Source: Actinomycetes bacterium (GTDB lineage Bacteria > Actinomycetota > Actinomycetes > Actinomycetales > Microbacteriaceae). From it: DNA of 64,000 nt. The stretch spans positions 58,227 to 122,226 of the forward strand of contig JAEZHW010000057.1 of assembly GCA_023436775.1 (NCBI GenBank), given 5' to 3'. The translations under genes were made by a program, and so were the position numbers. Below the pieces are notes generated by a model. It worked only from the letters and a program-made list of their open reading frames with translations. It was not told where the DNA came from and searched no databases. This document shows, piece by piece, positions 25,503 through 33,533 of this stretch. The first letter of the stretch is position 1. Every line of letters begins with the position of its first letter.

Positions 25503-25931
25503 ATGACCGCCCAGGGCACCGGCACCGCACCCGCTGCGCCGCTCACCGCCACCATCGTTGCGGTCGCCCTCGGCGGCGCGCTCGGTGCACTCGCGCGCTG
25601 GGGCATTGATCTGGCCCTGACCTCGAGCGCTGCACCAGCGGGTGCTGGCACTCTCGTCGTCAACGTGCTCGGCAGCCTCGTGCTCGGCCTCATCACCGGC
25701 GCGGCCTGGTTCGCCCAGCCCGCCTGGCTGCGGGCCGGCATCGGCACCGGCTTCCTCGGCGGTTTCACCACGTACTCGGCGCTGGCGCTGCTGGCCGCCG
25801 AGCAACTCTTCGTCGCGCCCTGGGCGGCCGCGCTCGGACTGGTGCTGAACGTGGCACTCGGGTTTGCGGCCGCGTGGGTCGGGGTGCGTCTGGGGCAACG
25901 ATGGACGGCCGGGACGGAGGCGGCGGGATGA
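25503..25931 (+). CDS. crcB: fluoride exporter CrcB/Fluc, first subunit
   Basis: 142 residues, four membrane helices. Fluc signatures: GGALGALARWGIDLAL near the N-terminus, NVLGSLVLGLITG, and GFLGGFTTYSALALLAAE with the central FTTYS sodium/fluoride site. In Gram-positive bacteria two CrcB genes often make a heterodimeric channel, and a second overlapping copy follows. Exports fluoride passively. No fluoride riboswitch is present upstream. Confidence 0.9.
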   Translation: MTAQGTGTAPAAPLTATIVAVALGGALGALARWGIDLALTSSAAPAGAGTLVVNVLGSLVLGLITGAAWFAQPAWLRAGIGTGFLGGFTTYSALALLAAEQLFVAPWAAALGLVLNVALGFAAAWVGVRLGQRWTAGTEAAG

Positions 25932-26320
25932 GCCCGCTGCTGATGGCGCTCGGCATCGCTGCGGCGGGCGCGATCGGCGCGCTGCTGCGGTTCTGGGTGC
26001 AGCGCATCGTCCGCGATAGCTTCCTGGCCCTGCTGGTGGTGAACCTGGCCGGATCGCTGGGGGCGGGCCTCGTGGCCGGGCTTGGTATCCACTGGTTCCC
26101 CGGGCAGTCCTGGTCGCTGCCAGCCGAATGGGTCGCCATCCTGATCGTCGGCATCGCCGGCGCGCTCACCACCTTCGGCTCTTGGACAGTCCTCGAAGTG
26201 ACCACACCAGTGGACAAGGGCAGACGAGCAGCCCGTCTCGCTGCTATGGTGCTCGGGACAGTATTCGCAGCACTGCTTGGCCTCGGTCTGGCTGCCGGGA
26301 TGTACGGCCTGTTCAGATAG
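25928..26320 (+). CDS. crcB: fluoride exporter CrcB/Fluc, second subunit
   Basis: 130 residues, four membrane helices, overlapping the first crcB by ATGA, which indicates coupled translation. Motifs: AGAIGALLRFWVQRIV, VNLAGSLGAGLVAGL, and GALTTFGSWTVLEV, where TTFGSW replaces the TTYSAL of the partner. It probably pairs with the first subunit in an antiparallel dimer. Confidence 0.9.
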   Translation: MSPLLMALGIAAAGAIGALLRFWVQRIVRDSFLALLVVNLAGSLGAGLVAGLGIHWFPGQSWSLPAEWVAILIVGIAGALTTFGSWTVLEVTTPVDKGRRAARLAAMVLGTVFAALLGLGLAAGMYGLFR

Positions 26321-26361
26321 GAAGACTCGCCGCCTCCCCAGCCAGTGAGAACGTCGCGTGC

Positions 26362-26367
26362 TACGAT
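26362..26367 (+). promoter_or_regulatory. -10 box of the DUF3073 gene
   Basis: TACGAT, predicting +1 near 26374 and a leader of about 70 bases; this gene has a good ribosome site, unlike the leaderless ones. Confidence 0.4.
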
Positions 26368-26442
26368 GGTCGGTACATTTGATCAACTGCGGTTCGGCAC
26401 CGTCCCATCGGTTGCTGATCAAGAACGAAGAGGGGGTCATGC

Positions 26443-26664
26443 ATGGGGCGTGGCCGTCAAAAAGCGAAGCAGACCAAGATCGCGCGTCAGCTCAAGTCAT
26501 TCAGCCCGGACGTCAACTACGACGCACTCGAGCGGGAACTGGCCGCGAAGGACTCTGACTCCGAGGACTACATCGACCGTTGGGCCGAGTACATCGACGA
26601 TGACTCGGACGACGAGGGCGACTTCGCGGACACCTACGCCGAAGACGAGGCGAAGGGCGCTTAA
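26443..26664 (+). CDS. DUF3073 protein
   Basis: 73 residues, a small actinobacterial family of unknown function. The basic N-terminus MGRGRQKAKQTKIARQLK and strongly acidic C-terminal half (DDDSDDEGDF) are typical. Very often encoded beside purM, as here. AGAGGGGG lies upstream of the ATG. The SGNH hydrolase begins 2 bases after its stop. Confidence 0.88.
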   Translation: MGRGRQKAKQTKIARQLKSFSPDVNYDALERELAAKDSDSEDYIDRWAEYIDDDSDDEGDFADTYAEDEAKGA

Positions 26665-26666
26665 TC

Positions 26667-27443
26667 GTGTCGACTGTGCGGTTTGTCGCACTGGGGGACA
26701 GTTTCACCGAGGGGGTCGGTGATTCGCGTGCGGATGGTTCCGTGCGCGGCTGGGCCGACCGGGTGGCCGAAGGGCTCGCCCTGCACCACGGTGAAATCGA
26801 GTACGCGAACCTCGCCATTCGCGGCCGGCTGCTCGATGCCATCATCGAGGAGCAGTTGCCCGCTGCTCTCGCACTCGAGCCGACCCTGCTCAGTTTCAAC
26901 GGCGGCGGGAACGACATGCTGCGTCCCGGCGCCAACCTGGCGCACCTGAGCAGTCGCCTCGAAGAGGTCGTCCGCCGCGTCACCGAGGCGGGCGTGCGCG
27001 TGCTGCTCGTCAGCGGCGCCAACCCGACCGCACACCTGCCCAGTGGCGGCCGCGTGCAGCGCATCGGGGATCAGTTGAACGATGCCGTACGAGCCCTTAC
27101 CAGCGCCAACGGCATTACCTACGCCGACAACTGGAGCAACCCGGACCTGACCGGACGCCGATTCTGGGACGAGGACCGGCTGCACCTGAACCCTTGGGGT
27201 CACCGCGCGGTCGCCAGCCACGTGCTGCGCACCCTCGAAGTCCCGGTCCCCGCGTACTGGACCGGTGACGCCCCCGAGGTCGAGGCCCCCGGCTTCACCC
27301 AGAACGTGCGGTACACGGTGAAGTACGTGCTGCCGTGGATCGGGCGACGACTGACCGGCCGTTCCTCGGGCGATGGCCGCACCGGCAAGTACACCGAGTG
27401 GGTTCGCATCAGCGCGGAACAGTTCGGCGCGGACGCAGCCTAG
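26667..27443 (+). CDS. SGNH/GDSL hydrolase
   Basis: 258 residues, GTG start 2 bases after DUF3073, so cotranscribed. Block I ALGDSFTEGVGD has the nucleophilic Ser. The Gly block (ANLAIRGRLLD), Asn block (FNGGGNDML) and C-terminal D-x-x-H (EDRLHLNPWGH) complete the catalytic set. No signal peptide, so cytosolic. Substrate unknown: esterase, lipase or deacylase activity are all possible. Confidence 0.85.
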   Translation: MSTVRFVALGDSFTEGVGDSRADGSVRGWADRVAEGLALHHGEIEYANLAIRGRLLDAIIEEQLPAALALEPTLLSFNGGGNDMLRPGANLAHLSSRLEEVVRRVTEAGVRVLLVSGANPTAHLPSGGRVQRIGDQLNDAVRALTSANGITYADNWSNPDLTGRRFWDEDRLHLNPWGHRAVASHVLRTLEVPVPAYWTGDAPEVEAPGFTQNVRYTVKYVLPWIGRRLTGRSSGDGRTGKYTEWVRISAEQFGADAA

Positions 27444-27472
27444 GCTGCCCGGGTCGCTGCCGTGGCTGGGGC

Positions 27473-27488
27473 GCGAGGCGCGCCTCGC
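27473..27488. terminator. GC palindrome between convergent SGNH and purM genes
   Basis: GCGAGGCGCGCCTCGC is a perfect 16-base palindrome in the 56-base convergent gap. Confidence 0.4.
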
Positions 27489-27499
27489 CGTCGGAATCG

Positions 27500-28612
27500 C
27501 TAGTTCGCGTAGCTGCTGACCAGGCGGACCGCGCCACCCTGCACGCCCTTGGCTTCGGTGACGAAGCCGTCCAGGTCGCGGGCCTCGGTGCTGATCTGGC
27601 CGGAAACCCACGAGGGCAGGCCGAGGCCGTTGAGCGCCGCAACGACGTCGGCGGCGGCAGACTGCTCGACGACGGCGATCATGCCGATGCCGAGGTTCCA
27701 GCTGCCCTCCAGCGAAGTCAGTTCGTGACCGGCCCAGCCAGCCAGCACGCGGAAGATCGGGTCCGGCGACCAGGTCGAGCGGTCCAGTTCCGTCCACGTC
27801 CCCGCCGGCAGCACGCGCGCCAGGTTGGCGGCGATACCACCACCGGTGACGTGGCTGAGGGCGTGGATGGCACTGCCGAGGCGCTCATCGGCGAGCAACT
27901 GCAGCAGCGGACCGGTGTACAGGCGGGTCGGCTCCAGCAGGGCCTCACCGATCGAAGTGCCGAGTTCGGCCACCTGGTCCGTGAAGGCCAGGCCGCGGTC
28001 CGAGACGATGCGGCGCACCAGCGAGAAACCGTTCGAGTGCAGACCGCTGGATGCGATCGCGATCACGACATCACCGGACTGGACCCGCTCGGGCCCGAGC
28101 ACCTTGTCCGCCTCGACGGCACCGACCGCGGCCGCAGCCACGTCGTAGTCGTCGGCAGCCATCAGGCCCGGGTGCTCTGCGGTCTCGCCGCCGACCAGCG
28201 CGGTGCCAGTGGCGGCACAGGCCTCGGCGATGCCGCGAACGATCTCGGCGATGCGCTCGGGCACCACCTTGCCGCAGGCGATGTAGTCGGTCAGCAGCAG
28301 CGGGGCAGCGCCCAGCACCACGATGTCGTCCACGACCATGGCGACCAGGTCCTGGCCGATGGTGTCGTGCTTGTCCAGCGCGCGGGCCACCGCGATTTTG
28401 GTGCCGACACCATCCGTGGCCGAGGCCAGCAGCGGGCGGCGGTAGTCCTTCAGGAATGAGACGTCGTAGAGCCCAGCGAAGCCACCGACGCCACCGAGTA
28501 CCTCGGGGCCGTGGGTCGCGGCCACTGCCGCCTTCATCAGGGTGACGGCGCGGTCGCCCGCCTCCGTGTCGACACCGGCTGCTGCGTAGGGGTCCGTGCC
28601 GCCTGCGGACAT
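27500..28612 (-). CDS. purM: phosphoribosylformylglycinamidine cyclo-ligase
   Basis: 370 residues. AIR synthetase: closes the imidazole ring of FGAM with ATP. Visible motifs: YAAAGVDTEAGDRAV at the N-terminus, VGGFAGLYD, the ATP-binding block SATDGVGTKIAVA and MVVDDIVVLGAAPLLLTDYIA. The ATG at 28612 gives the family's usual start MSAGGTDPYAAAGVD and has AGAGG upstream. Divergent from purF across a 187-base regulatory gap. Confidence 0.95.
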   Translation of the reverse strand: MSAGGTDPYAAAGVDTEAGDRAVTLMKAAVAATHGPEVLGGVGGFAGLYDVSFLKDYRRPLLASATDGVGTKIAVARALDKHDTIGQDLVAMVVDDIVVLGAAPLLLTDYIACGKVVPERIAEIVRGIAEACAATGTALVGGETAEHPGLMAADDYDVAAAAVGAVEADKVLGPERVQSGDVVIAIASSGLHSNGFSLVRRIVSDRGLAFTDQVAELGTSIGEALLEPTRLYTGPLLQLLADERLGSAIHALSHVTGGGIAANLARVLPAGTWTELDRSTWSPDPIFRVLAGWAGHELTSLEGSWNLGIGMIAVVEQSAAADVVAALNGLGLPSWVSGQISTEARDLDGFVTEAKGVQGGAVRLVSSYAN

Positions 28613-28652
28613 GGCGATCGCCTCTCTTACTGGGGTTGCTGCTACCGCCTCA

Positions 28653-28658
28653 ACCCTA
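28653..28658 (-). promoter_or_regulatory. possible purM -10 box
   Basis: TAGGGT on the minus strand predicts a leader of about 34 bases containing the AGAGG ribosome site. The rest of the purM/purF gap shows no clear repressor palindrome. Confidence 0.3.
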
Positions 28659-28799
28659 GCGCGAGCGAGCCTCGTGCTTGGTGCGTGCCCAGTGAACAAC
28701 GAGCACCCCTCGTTCCTGAATGAATCGGCTGACGACGACCACTCGGGTTGTGAGAGACTAGGGCGTACCCATTCCTCAGCATTTGGGAGCCTCCACGGC

Positions 28800-30257
28800 A
28801 TGTGCGGCATCGTCGGCATCGTTTCATCCGAGCCGGTCAACCAGTCGGTCTATGACAGCCTCCTCCTGCTGCAGCACCGGGGCCAGGACTCGACCGGTAT
28901 TGCGACCTCCGAGGGTGGTATCTTCCACATCGCCAAGGCCAAGGGGCAGGTGCGTGAGGCCTTCCGCACCCGGGACATGCGCTCGCTGCTGGGCACCACG
29001 GGCCTCGGTCACGTCCGCTACGCGACCCGCGGTGCCGCCTCGAATGAGGAAGAGGCCCAGCCCTTCTATGTGAACGCGCCGTACGGCATCGTGCTGATCC
29101 ACAATGGCAACCTGACCAACACCCGCGAACTGACCGCCCAGTTGCGCGACGGCGACCGCCGGCACCTGAACACCAGCTCGGACACCGAACTGCTGTTGAA
29201 CGTGCTCGCGCACGAGTTGCAGCAGCAGGTGACTGGTGATGCATTCGCACCGGACCAGCTCTTCGCGGCCGTGTCAAATGTGCACCGTCGCGTCGAGGGT
29301 TCCTACGCCGCGATCGCCATGATTGGTGGCCACGGTCTGCTGGCCTTCCGCGACCCCTTCGGTATTCGTCCGCTGGTGCTCGGCCGCCGTGACCTGGGGA
29401 TGCTCGGTGACGAGTGGATCGTCGCCAGCGAGTCACTGGTCCTCGAGGCCCAGGGCTACGACATTGTCCGTGAGGTGGCGCCCGGTGAGGCAGTGTTCAT
29501 CACCGCCGACGGGCAACTGCACAGCAGGCAGTGCGCCGAGCAGACTCGCCTCGCCCCCTGCTCCTTCGAATACGTCTACCTGGCCCGTCCCGACTCGATC
29601 ATGAACGGCATCTCGGTGTACGAGGCTCGCCTGCGCCTCGGCGAGCGCCTGGCCGACACCATCGCCAAGCACATGGACGTCTCGGACGTCGACGTGATCA
29701 TGCCGATCCCGGACTCGAGCCGCCCGGCCGCGATGCAGGTCGCCCGCAAGCTCGGCATCGAGTACCGCGAAGGGTTCTACAAGAACCGCTACGTCGGCCG
29801 CACCTTCATCATGCCCGGCCAGGCGCAGCGCAAGAAGAGCGTGCGCCAGAAGCTCAACGCGATGAGCTCCGAGTTCCGCGGCAAGCACGTGCTGATCGTG
29901 GACGACTCGATTGTGCGCGGCACCACCTCGCGCGAGATCGTCGAGATGGCCCGCCAGGCCGGCGCCCGCAAGGTGACCTTCACCTCGGCAGCCCCGCCGG
30001 TGCGCTACCCGCACGTGTACGGCATCAACATGCCCAGCCGCGACGAACTCGTCGCCCACGGCCGCACCATCCCCGAGATCGCCCGCGAACTCGGCGCCGA
30101 CCACCTGATTTACCAGGAAGTCGAAGACATGCGCGACGCCATCCTGGAAGGCTCGGACATCACCGAACTGGACATGTCCTGCTTCACGGGTGAATACGTC
30201 ACCGGCACCGTCTCGGACGAGTACCTGGCCTGGGTCGAGCAGACGCAGAGCAGCTAA
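28800..30257 (+). CDS. purF: amidophosphoribosyltransferase
   Basis: 485 residues. First committed step of purine synthesis: PRPP plus glutamine to phosphoribosylamine. It starts MCGIVGI, where Cys 2 becomes the N-terminal glutaminase nucleophile after Met removal; the family requirement fixes the start. Downstream are the Ntn glutaminase domain and the type I PRTase domain with the PRPP loop VLIVDDSIVRGTTSREIV. This form has no long propeptide. GGGAG precedes the ATG. Confidence 0.96.
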   Translation: MCGIVGIVSSEPVNQSVYDSLLLLQHRGQDSTGIATSEGGIFHIAKAKGQVREAFRTRDMRSLLGTTGLGHVRYATRGAASNEEEAQPFYVNAPYGIVLIHNGNLTNTRELTAQLRDGDRRHLNTSSDTELLLNVLAHELQQQVTGDAFAPDQLFAAVSNVHRRVEGSYAAIAMIGGHGLLAFRDPFGIRPLVLGRRDLGMLGDEWIVASESLVLEAQGYDIVREVAPGEAVFITADGQLHSRQCAEQTRLAPCSFEYVYLARPDSIMNGISVYEARLRLGERLADTIAKHMDVSDVDVIMPIPDSSRPAAMQVARKLGIEYREGFYKNRYVGRTFIMPGQAQRKKSVRQKLNAMSSEFRGKHVLIVDDSIVRGTTSREIVEMARQAGARKVTFTSAAPPVRYPHVYGINMPSRDELVAHGRTIPEIARELGADHLIYQEVEDMRDAILEGSDITELDMSCFTGEYVTGTVSDEYLAWVEQTQSS

Positions 30258-30268
30258 TTCCCCCGTGT

Positions 30269-30296
30269 ATCGGCCGCAGCGAATGCGGGGGCCGAT
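30269..30296 (+). terminator. purF terminator
   Basis: Arms ATCGGC/GCCGAT extended inward by CGCA/TGCG, 12 bases after the stop codon. Confidence 0.55.
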
Positions 30297-30324
30297 TGTC
30301 GTTGGTGGGGGCGTGCCCCGGGAC

Positions 30325-30678
30325 TTACTCCTGGGCGGTCTCGGCCTCGGCCAGGCGCGCGGTCTGTTCGACGAAGGCATCCTCCTCGACCGTGCGGGTC
30401 GCCTGCAGGGTCGCGGTCGGGCGACGGCGCAGGATCACTTCGGCCAGCCAAGCGACCAGAGCGCCAAGCCCCAGCCCGAAGGCGGCAAAGACGACCGACA
30501 GGTAGCCGAGGACCTGGCCCTGGCTGTAGGTCGGGTTCTCGGGCAGCAGGAAGGTTGCCAGGCCCGCGGCGACCAGGCCGATGAAACCACCCAAGAGAAT
30601 GAAGGTGCCGTATTTGGGTGCGCGGCGGATCCGGACGGTCTCGACCGTCTCGTCGGCGGGAGTTGCGTTGCTGGCCAT
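30325..30678 (-). CDS. small two-helix membrane protein, unknown function
   Basis: 117 residues. A polar N-terminus (MASNATPADETVETVRIRRAP) precedes two transmembrane helices (about residues 28-48 and 62-88) and an acidic C-terminal tail. Conserved beside the pur genes in related actinobacteria as far as I recall, but no function is known to me. The ATG at 30678 is chosen because GACAAT lies at -12 to -7 and the coding character ends there. Confidence 0.65.
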   Translation of the reverse strand: MASNATPADETVETVRIRRAPKYGTFILLGGFIGLVAAGLATFLLPENPTYSQGQVLGYLSVVFAAFGLGLGALVAWLAEVILRRRPTATLQATRTVEEDAFVEQTARLAEAETAQE

Positions 30679-30742
30679 GGGCCTATTGTCGCCTATTCTG
30701 GCCTGCAATACCTGGACGGCGAGGCGGTGGTCCCCACCCGCC

Positions 30743-31099
30743 CTAGCGAAGCGGCAACAGCTCTGACAGATCCGTGCGCTGCCCGCTGGCAATGACACGA
30801 TTGCTGGCCACTGCCGCAGCCCAGCTCAACTCCCCATCCGCGAGCGCGAGCCACGTCGCCGCGTCCGTCTCGATCACGCTCGGCGGAGTGCCGCGAGTGT
30901 GGGTGGGCCCGGCGATGCACTGCACCGCGCCGAAGGGCGGGACGCGCAACTCGACGGCGCGCCCCGGGGCCCGCTGCGCGAGCAACTGCAGCGTGTAGCG
31001 CACGGCGGTGGCCAGGTCGTTGCGGGATGGGGATTCGGCCGCTCGGACCGCGGCACGTGCGGCCTGGCCGTCCGCGTCAGAGATCCGGGGAGCAGGCAT
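30743..31099 (-). CDS. sterol carrier (SCP2-like) family protein
   Basis: 118 residues. Resembles the actinobacterial sterol-carrier-family proteins encoded near purF/purD: an N-terminal helix (ARAAVRAAESPSRNDLATAVRYTLQLLA) followed by a strand-rich part with GRAVELRVPPFGAVQC, GTPPSVIETDAATWLAL and WAAAVASNRVIASGQRTDLSELLPL. The SCP2 fold binds lipids, but no ligand is known for this branch. The frame stays open far upstream over purD, but the Met at 31099 begins the conserved part. CAGAAT at -12 to -7 is a weak -10 candidate. Confidence 0.75.
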   Translation of the reverse strand: MPAPRISDADGQAARAAVRAAESPSRNDLATAVRYTLQLLAQRAPGRAVELRVPPFGAVQCIAGPTHTRGTPPSVIETDAATWLALADGELSWAAAVASNRVIASGQRTDLSELLPLR

Positions 31100-31182
31100 G
31101 GCGACATTCTGCCAGCCCAGGCTGGGCGCGCCTCGTCCCCGATGTTCGCTGAGACGGCAACGGTGACGGTTCCACACTTCGA

Positions 31183-31188
31183 TAGGCT
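31183..31188 (+). promoter_or_regulatory. -10 box of purD-purC
   Basis: TAGGCT 7 bases before the purD GTG; no Shine-Dalgarno sequence. Confidence 0.45.
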
Positions 31189-31195
31189 GAAGAAC

Positions 31196-32485
31196 GTGGA
31201 TATTCTCATTCTCGGTTCCGGTGCCCGCGAACACGCCCTGGCCCTCTCGCTGGCCAGTGAGCGCACCGATGATGGCGCTCCCGCCAACCAGATCTTCGTC
31301 GCCCCGGGTAACGCCGGCATCGGCGCTGTCGCCCAGCTCGTCACCGACCTCGATGTGCTTGATGGCGACGCAGTCAGCCAGTTCGCGGTGGACAACGGCA
31401 TCGACCTGATCGTGGTCGGCCCCGAGGCCCCGCTGATCGCTGGCGTGGTGGACGAGCCGCGTGAGCGCGGCATCGCCGTGTTTGGCCCCGGCAAGGCCGC
31501 GGCCCAGCTCGAGGGCTCCAAGGCGTTTGCGAAGCGGATCATGGACGACGCGGGCGTGCCCACCGGACGCGCCGTGCAGGCTGGCACCATCGCCGAGGTG
31601 GAAGAAACGCTGGATGCCTTCGGTGCGCCATATGTGGTGAAGGCTGACGGCCTCGCCGCTGGCAAGGGCGTGCTGGTCACCGAGGACCGTGCCGCCGCCG
31701 TTGCTCACGCGAAGTACTGGCTTGAGCAGCACGGCACGATCCTCATCGAGGAGTTCCTCTCGGGTGAGGAAGTGTCGCTGTTTTTCCTCAGCGACGGCCA
31801 CACCGTGCGCGCCCTCAGCCCCGCGCAGGACTACAAGCGTGCCTTTGACGGTGACGCTGGCCCGAACACTGGCGGCATGGGCTCGTACTCGCCGCTGCCG
31901 TGGCTGGCTGAACGCCCGGGTGGCGAAGCGGGCTTCGTGCGCGAAGTTGCCGAGACCATCGCACTGCCGGTCGTGCGTCGCCTCGCCGAGGAGCAGACGC
32001 CGTTCATCGGTCTGCTCTACTGCGGTCTGATCCTCACCGCTGACGGCATCCGCGTGATCGAGTTCAACGCCCGCTTCGGTGACCCCGAAACCCAGGTCGT
32101 CCTGCCGCGCCTGGTCACCCCGCTCAGCACTCTGCTGATGGCGGCTGCCACCGGCACCCTCGCCACCGCCCCGGAGCCGGTGTTCTCGGGCCAGTCGGCG
32201 ATCGCGGTCGTGCTCGCCAGCGAGGGCTACCCCGAGGACGTCAAGACTGGCCGTCCGATCACCGGCCTGGATGCGGCCGAAGCGATCGAGGGCGTGCATG
32301 TCGCTCACGCCGCCACCAAGGTGGAAGGCGAGGACCTGGTCGCGACCGGCGGCCGCGTGCTCAGCGTCGTGGCCCTCGGCGACAGCTTCACCGAGGCGCG
32401 GGAGCGCGCCTACGAGGCGATCGACAAGATCGACCTGCCCGGTTCCCACTTCCGCAGCGACATCGGCCTGAAGGCCGTCCGATGA
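31196..32485 (+). CDS. purD: phosphoribosylamine-glycine ligase
   Basis: 429 residues. GAR synthetase, second step of purine synthesis, ATP-grasp fold. N-terminus VDILILGSGAREHALALSL starts with GTG at 31196; the family's LGSGAREHAL block sits directly behind the start, so longer forms are unlikely. Further motifs: VVGPEAPLIAGVVD, KADGLAAGKGVLV, PAQDYKRAFDGDAGPNTGGMG and EFNARFGDPETQ. Overlaps purC by ATGA. Confidence 0.95.
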   Translation: MDILILGSGAREHALALSLASERTDDGAPANQIFVAPGNAGIGAVAQLVTDLDVLDGDAVSQFAVDNGIDLIVVGPEAPLIAGVVDEPRERGIAVFGPGKAAAQLEGSKAFAKRIMDDAGVPTGRAVQAGTIAEVEETLDAFGAPYVVKADGLAAGKGVLVTEDRAAAVAHAKYWLEQHGTILIEEFLSGEEVSLFFLSDGHTVRALSPAQDYKRAFDGDAGPNTGGMGSYSPLPWLAERPGGEAGFVREVAETIALPVVRRLAEEQTPFIGLLYCGLILTADGIRVIEFNARFGDPETQVVLPRLVTPLSTLLMAAATGTLATAPEPVFSGQSAIAVVLASEGYPEDVKTGRPITGLDAAEAIEGVHVAHAATKVEGEDLVATGGRVLSVVALGDSFTEARERAYEAIDKIDLPGSHFRSDIGLKAVR

Positions 32486-33402
32486 GCGACGTCGCTGGCG
32501 TCCCGACCCCCGGCTCGGCCCGCGATCTGTCTGGCTGGCAGCACGTCTACTCCGGCAAGGTCCGCGACCTCTACGTGCCGGATACGACGAGCGCCTGCGA
32601 GGCGGGCACGATGCTCGTCGTCGCCAGCGACCGCGTCTCCGCCTTCGATGTGGTGCTCGACCCGGCGATCCCGGGCAAGGGTGCGCTGCTGACCAAGCTC
32701 AGCCTCTGGTGGTTCGAACAGCTCGACTTCATGCCGAACCACCTGCAGGGTGCGCCGTCGACGTGGGGCTCGGTCGTTCCTGCTGAAGTGCTGGACCGCG
32801 CCATGCTGGTCCGATCGCTGGACATGCTGCCGGTCGAATGCGTCGTCCGCGGCTACCTCACCGGCAGCGGCTGGGTCGAGTACCAGCAGCACGGCACCGT
32901 CTGCGGCATTCCGCTGCCCGCCGGACTCAATGACGGCGACCGCCTGCCGGAGCCGCTGTACACCCCCGCCTGGAAGGCGCCGCAGGGTGAACACGACGAG
33001 AACATCTCCTTCGAGCGCACCATCGAACTGGTCGGCGAGGCGCGGGCGACCGAGCTGCGCGACCGCTCACTGCAGGTCTACCAGGCCGCTGCCGACCTCG
33101 CCCTGGAGCGTGGCCTGATCCTGGCCGACACCAAGTTCGAATTCGGCGTCGACCCGGTCACCGACGAACTCACGCTCGCCGACGAGGTGCTCACCAGCGA
33201 CTCCAGCCGATACTGGGACGCTGAGGTGTACGCCACGGCCGCGACCGCTGCCGAGCGGATGGCCTCGTTCGACAAGCAGGTGGTGCGCAACTGGCTTGCC
33301 GCCAACTGGGACAAGCAGGGCGAGGCCCCTCGCCTGCCCGACGAGATCGTCGCCAAGACGACGGCCCGCTACCAGGAACTCATCGACCGCCTCGTTGGGT
33401 AG
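32482..33402 (+). CDS. purC: SAICAR synthetase
   Basis: 306 residues. Adds aspartate to CAIR with ATP. Motifs: YSGKVRDLY at the N-terminus, ASDRVSAFDVVL, VECVVRGYLTGSGWVEY, LILADTKFEFG and LADEVLTSDSSRYW. Length is that of the longer monofunctional type. ATGA overlap with purD shows a two-gene unit. Confidence 0.95.
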   Translation: MSDVAGVPTPGSARDLSGWQHVYSGKVRDLYVPDTTSACEAGTMLVVASDRVSAFDVVLDPAIPGKGALLTKLSLWWFEQLDFMPNHLQGAPSTWGSVVPAEVLDRAMLVRSLDMLPVECVVRGYLTGSGWVEYQQHGTVCGIPLPAGLNDGDRLPEPLYTPAWKAPQGEHDENISFERTIELVGEARATELRDRSLQVYQAAADLALERGLILADTKFEFGVDPVTDELTLADEVLTSDSSRYWDAEVYATAATAAERMASFDKQVVRNWLAANWDKQGEAPRLPDEIVAKTTARYQELIDRLVG

Positions 33403-33474
33403 CCTGCTGGCGGCCGCGCTTCCCGCCTCTCGGCGCTCCCACAGATCCGCGGCGCAGGCTGAACAGGGAATAAC

Positions 33475-33503
33475 CGCAGTTAGTTGTGGTTACAACTACT
33501 GCG
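33475..33503. promoter_or_regulatory. large palindrome at the CatE-like gene, probable operator
   Basis: Core TAGTTGT-GGTT-ACAACTA (33481-33498) is a perfect 7+4+7 inverted repeat. Outer CGCAG/CTGCG arms extend it to 29 bases with one unpaired T at 33480. It lies 31 bases before the ATG, over the likely promoter. The repeat suits a dimeric MarR-, PadR- or TetR-type repressor; none is encoded nearby. Confidence 0.6.
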
Positions 33504-33533
33504 CGGATCACTCGCGCGGAAGAGGATGAGATC

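Noticed and set aside
30743..32449. 568-residue minus-strand frame including the SCP2-like protein
   Set aside because: Only the last 118 residues have protein-like character; the rest is antisense to purD.
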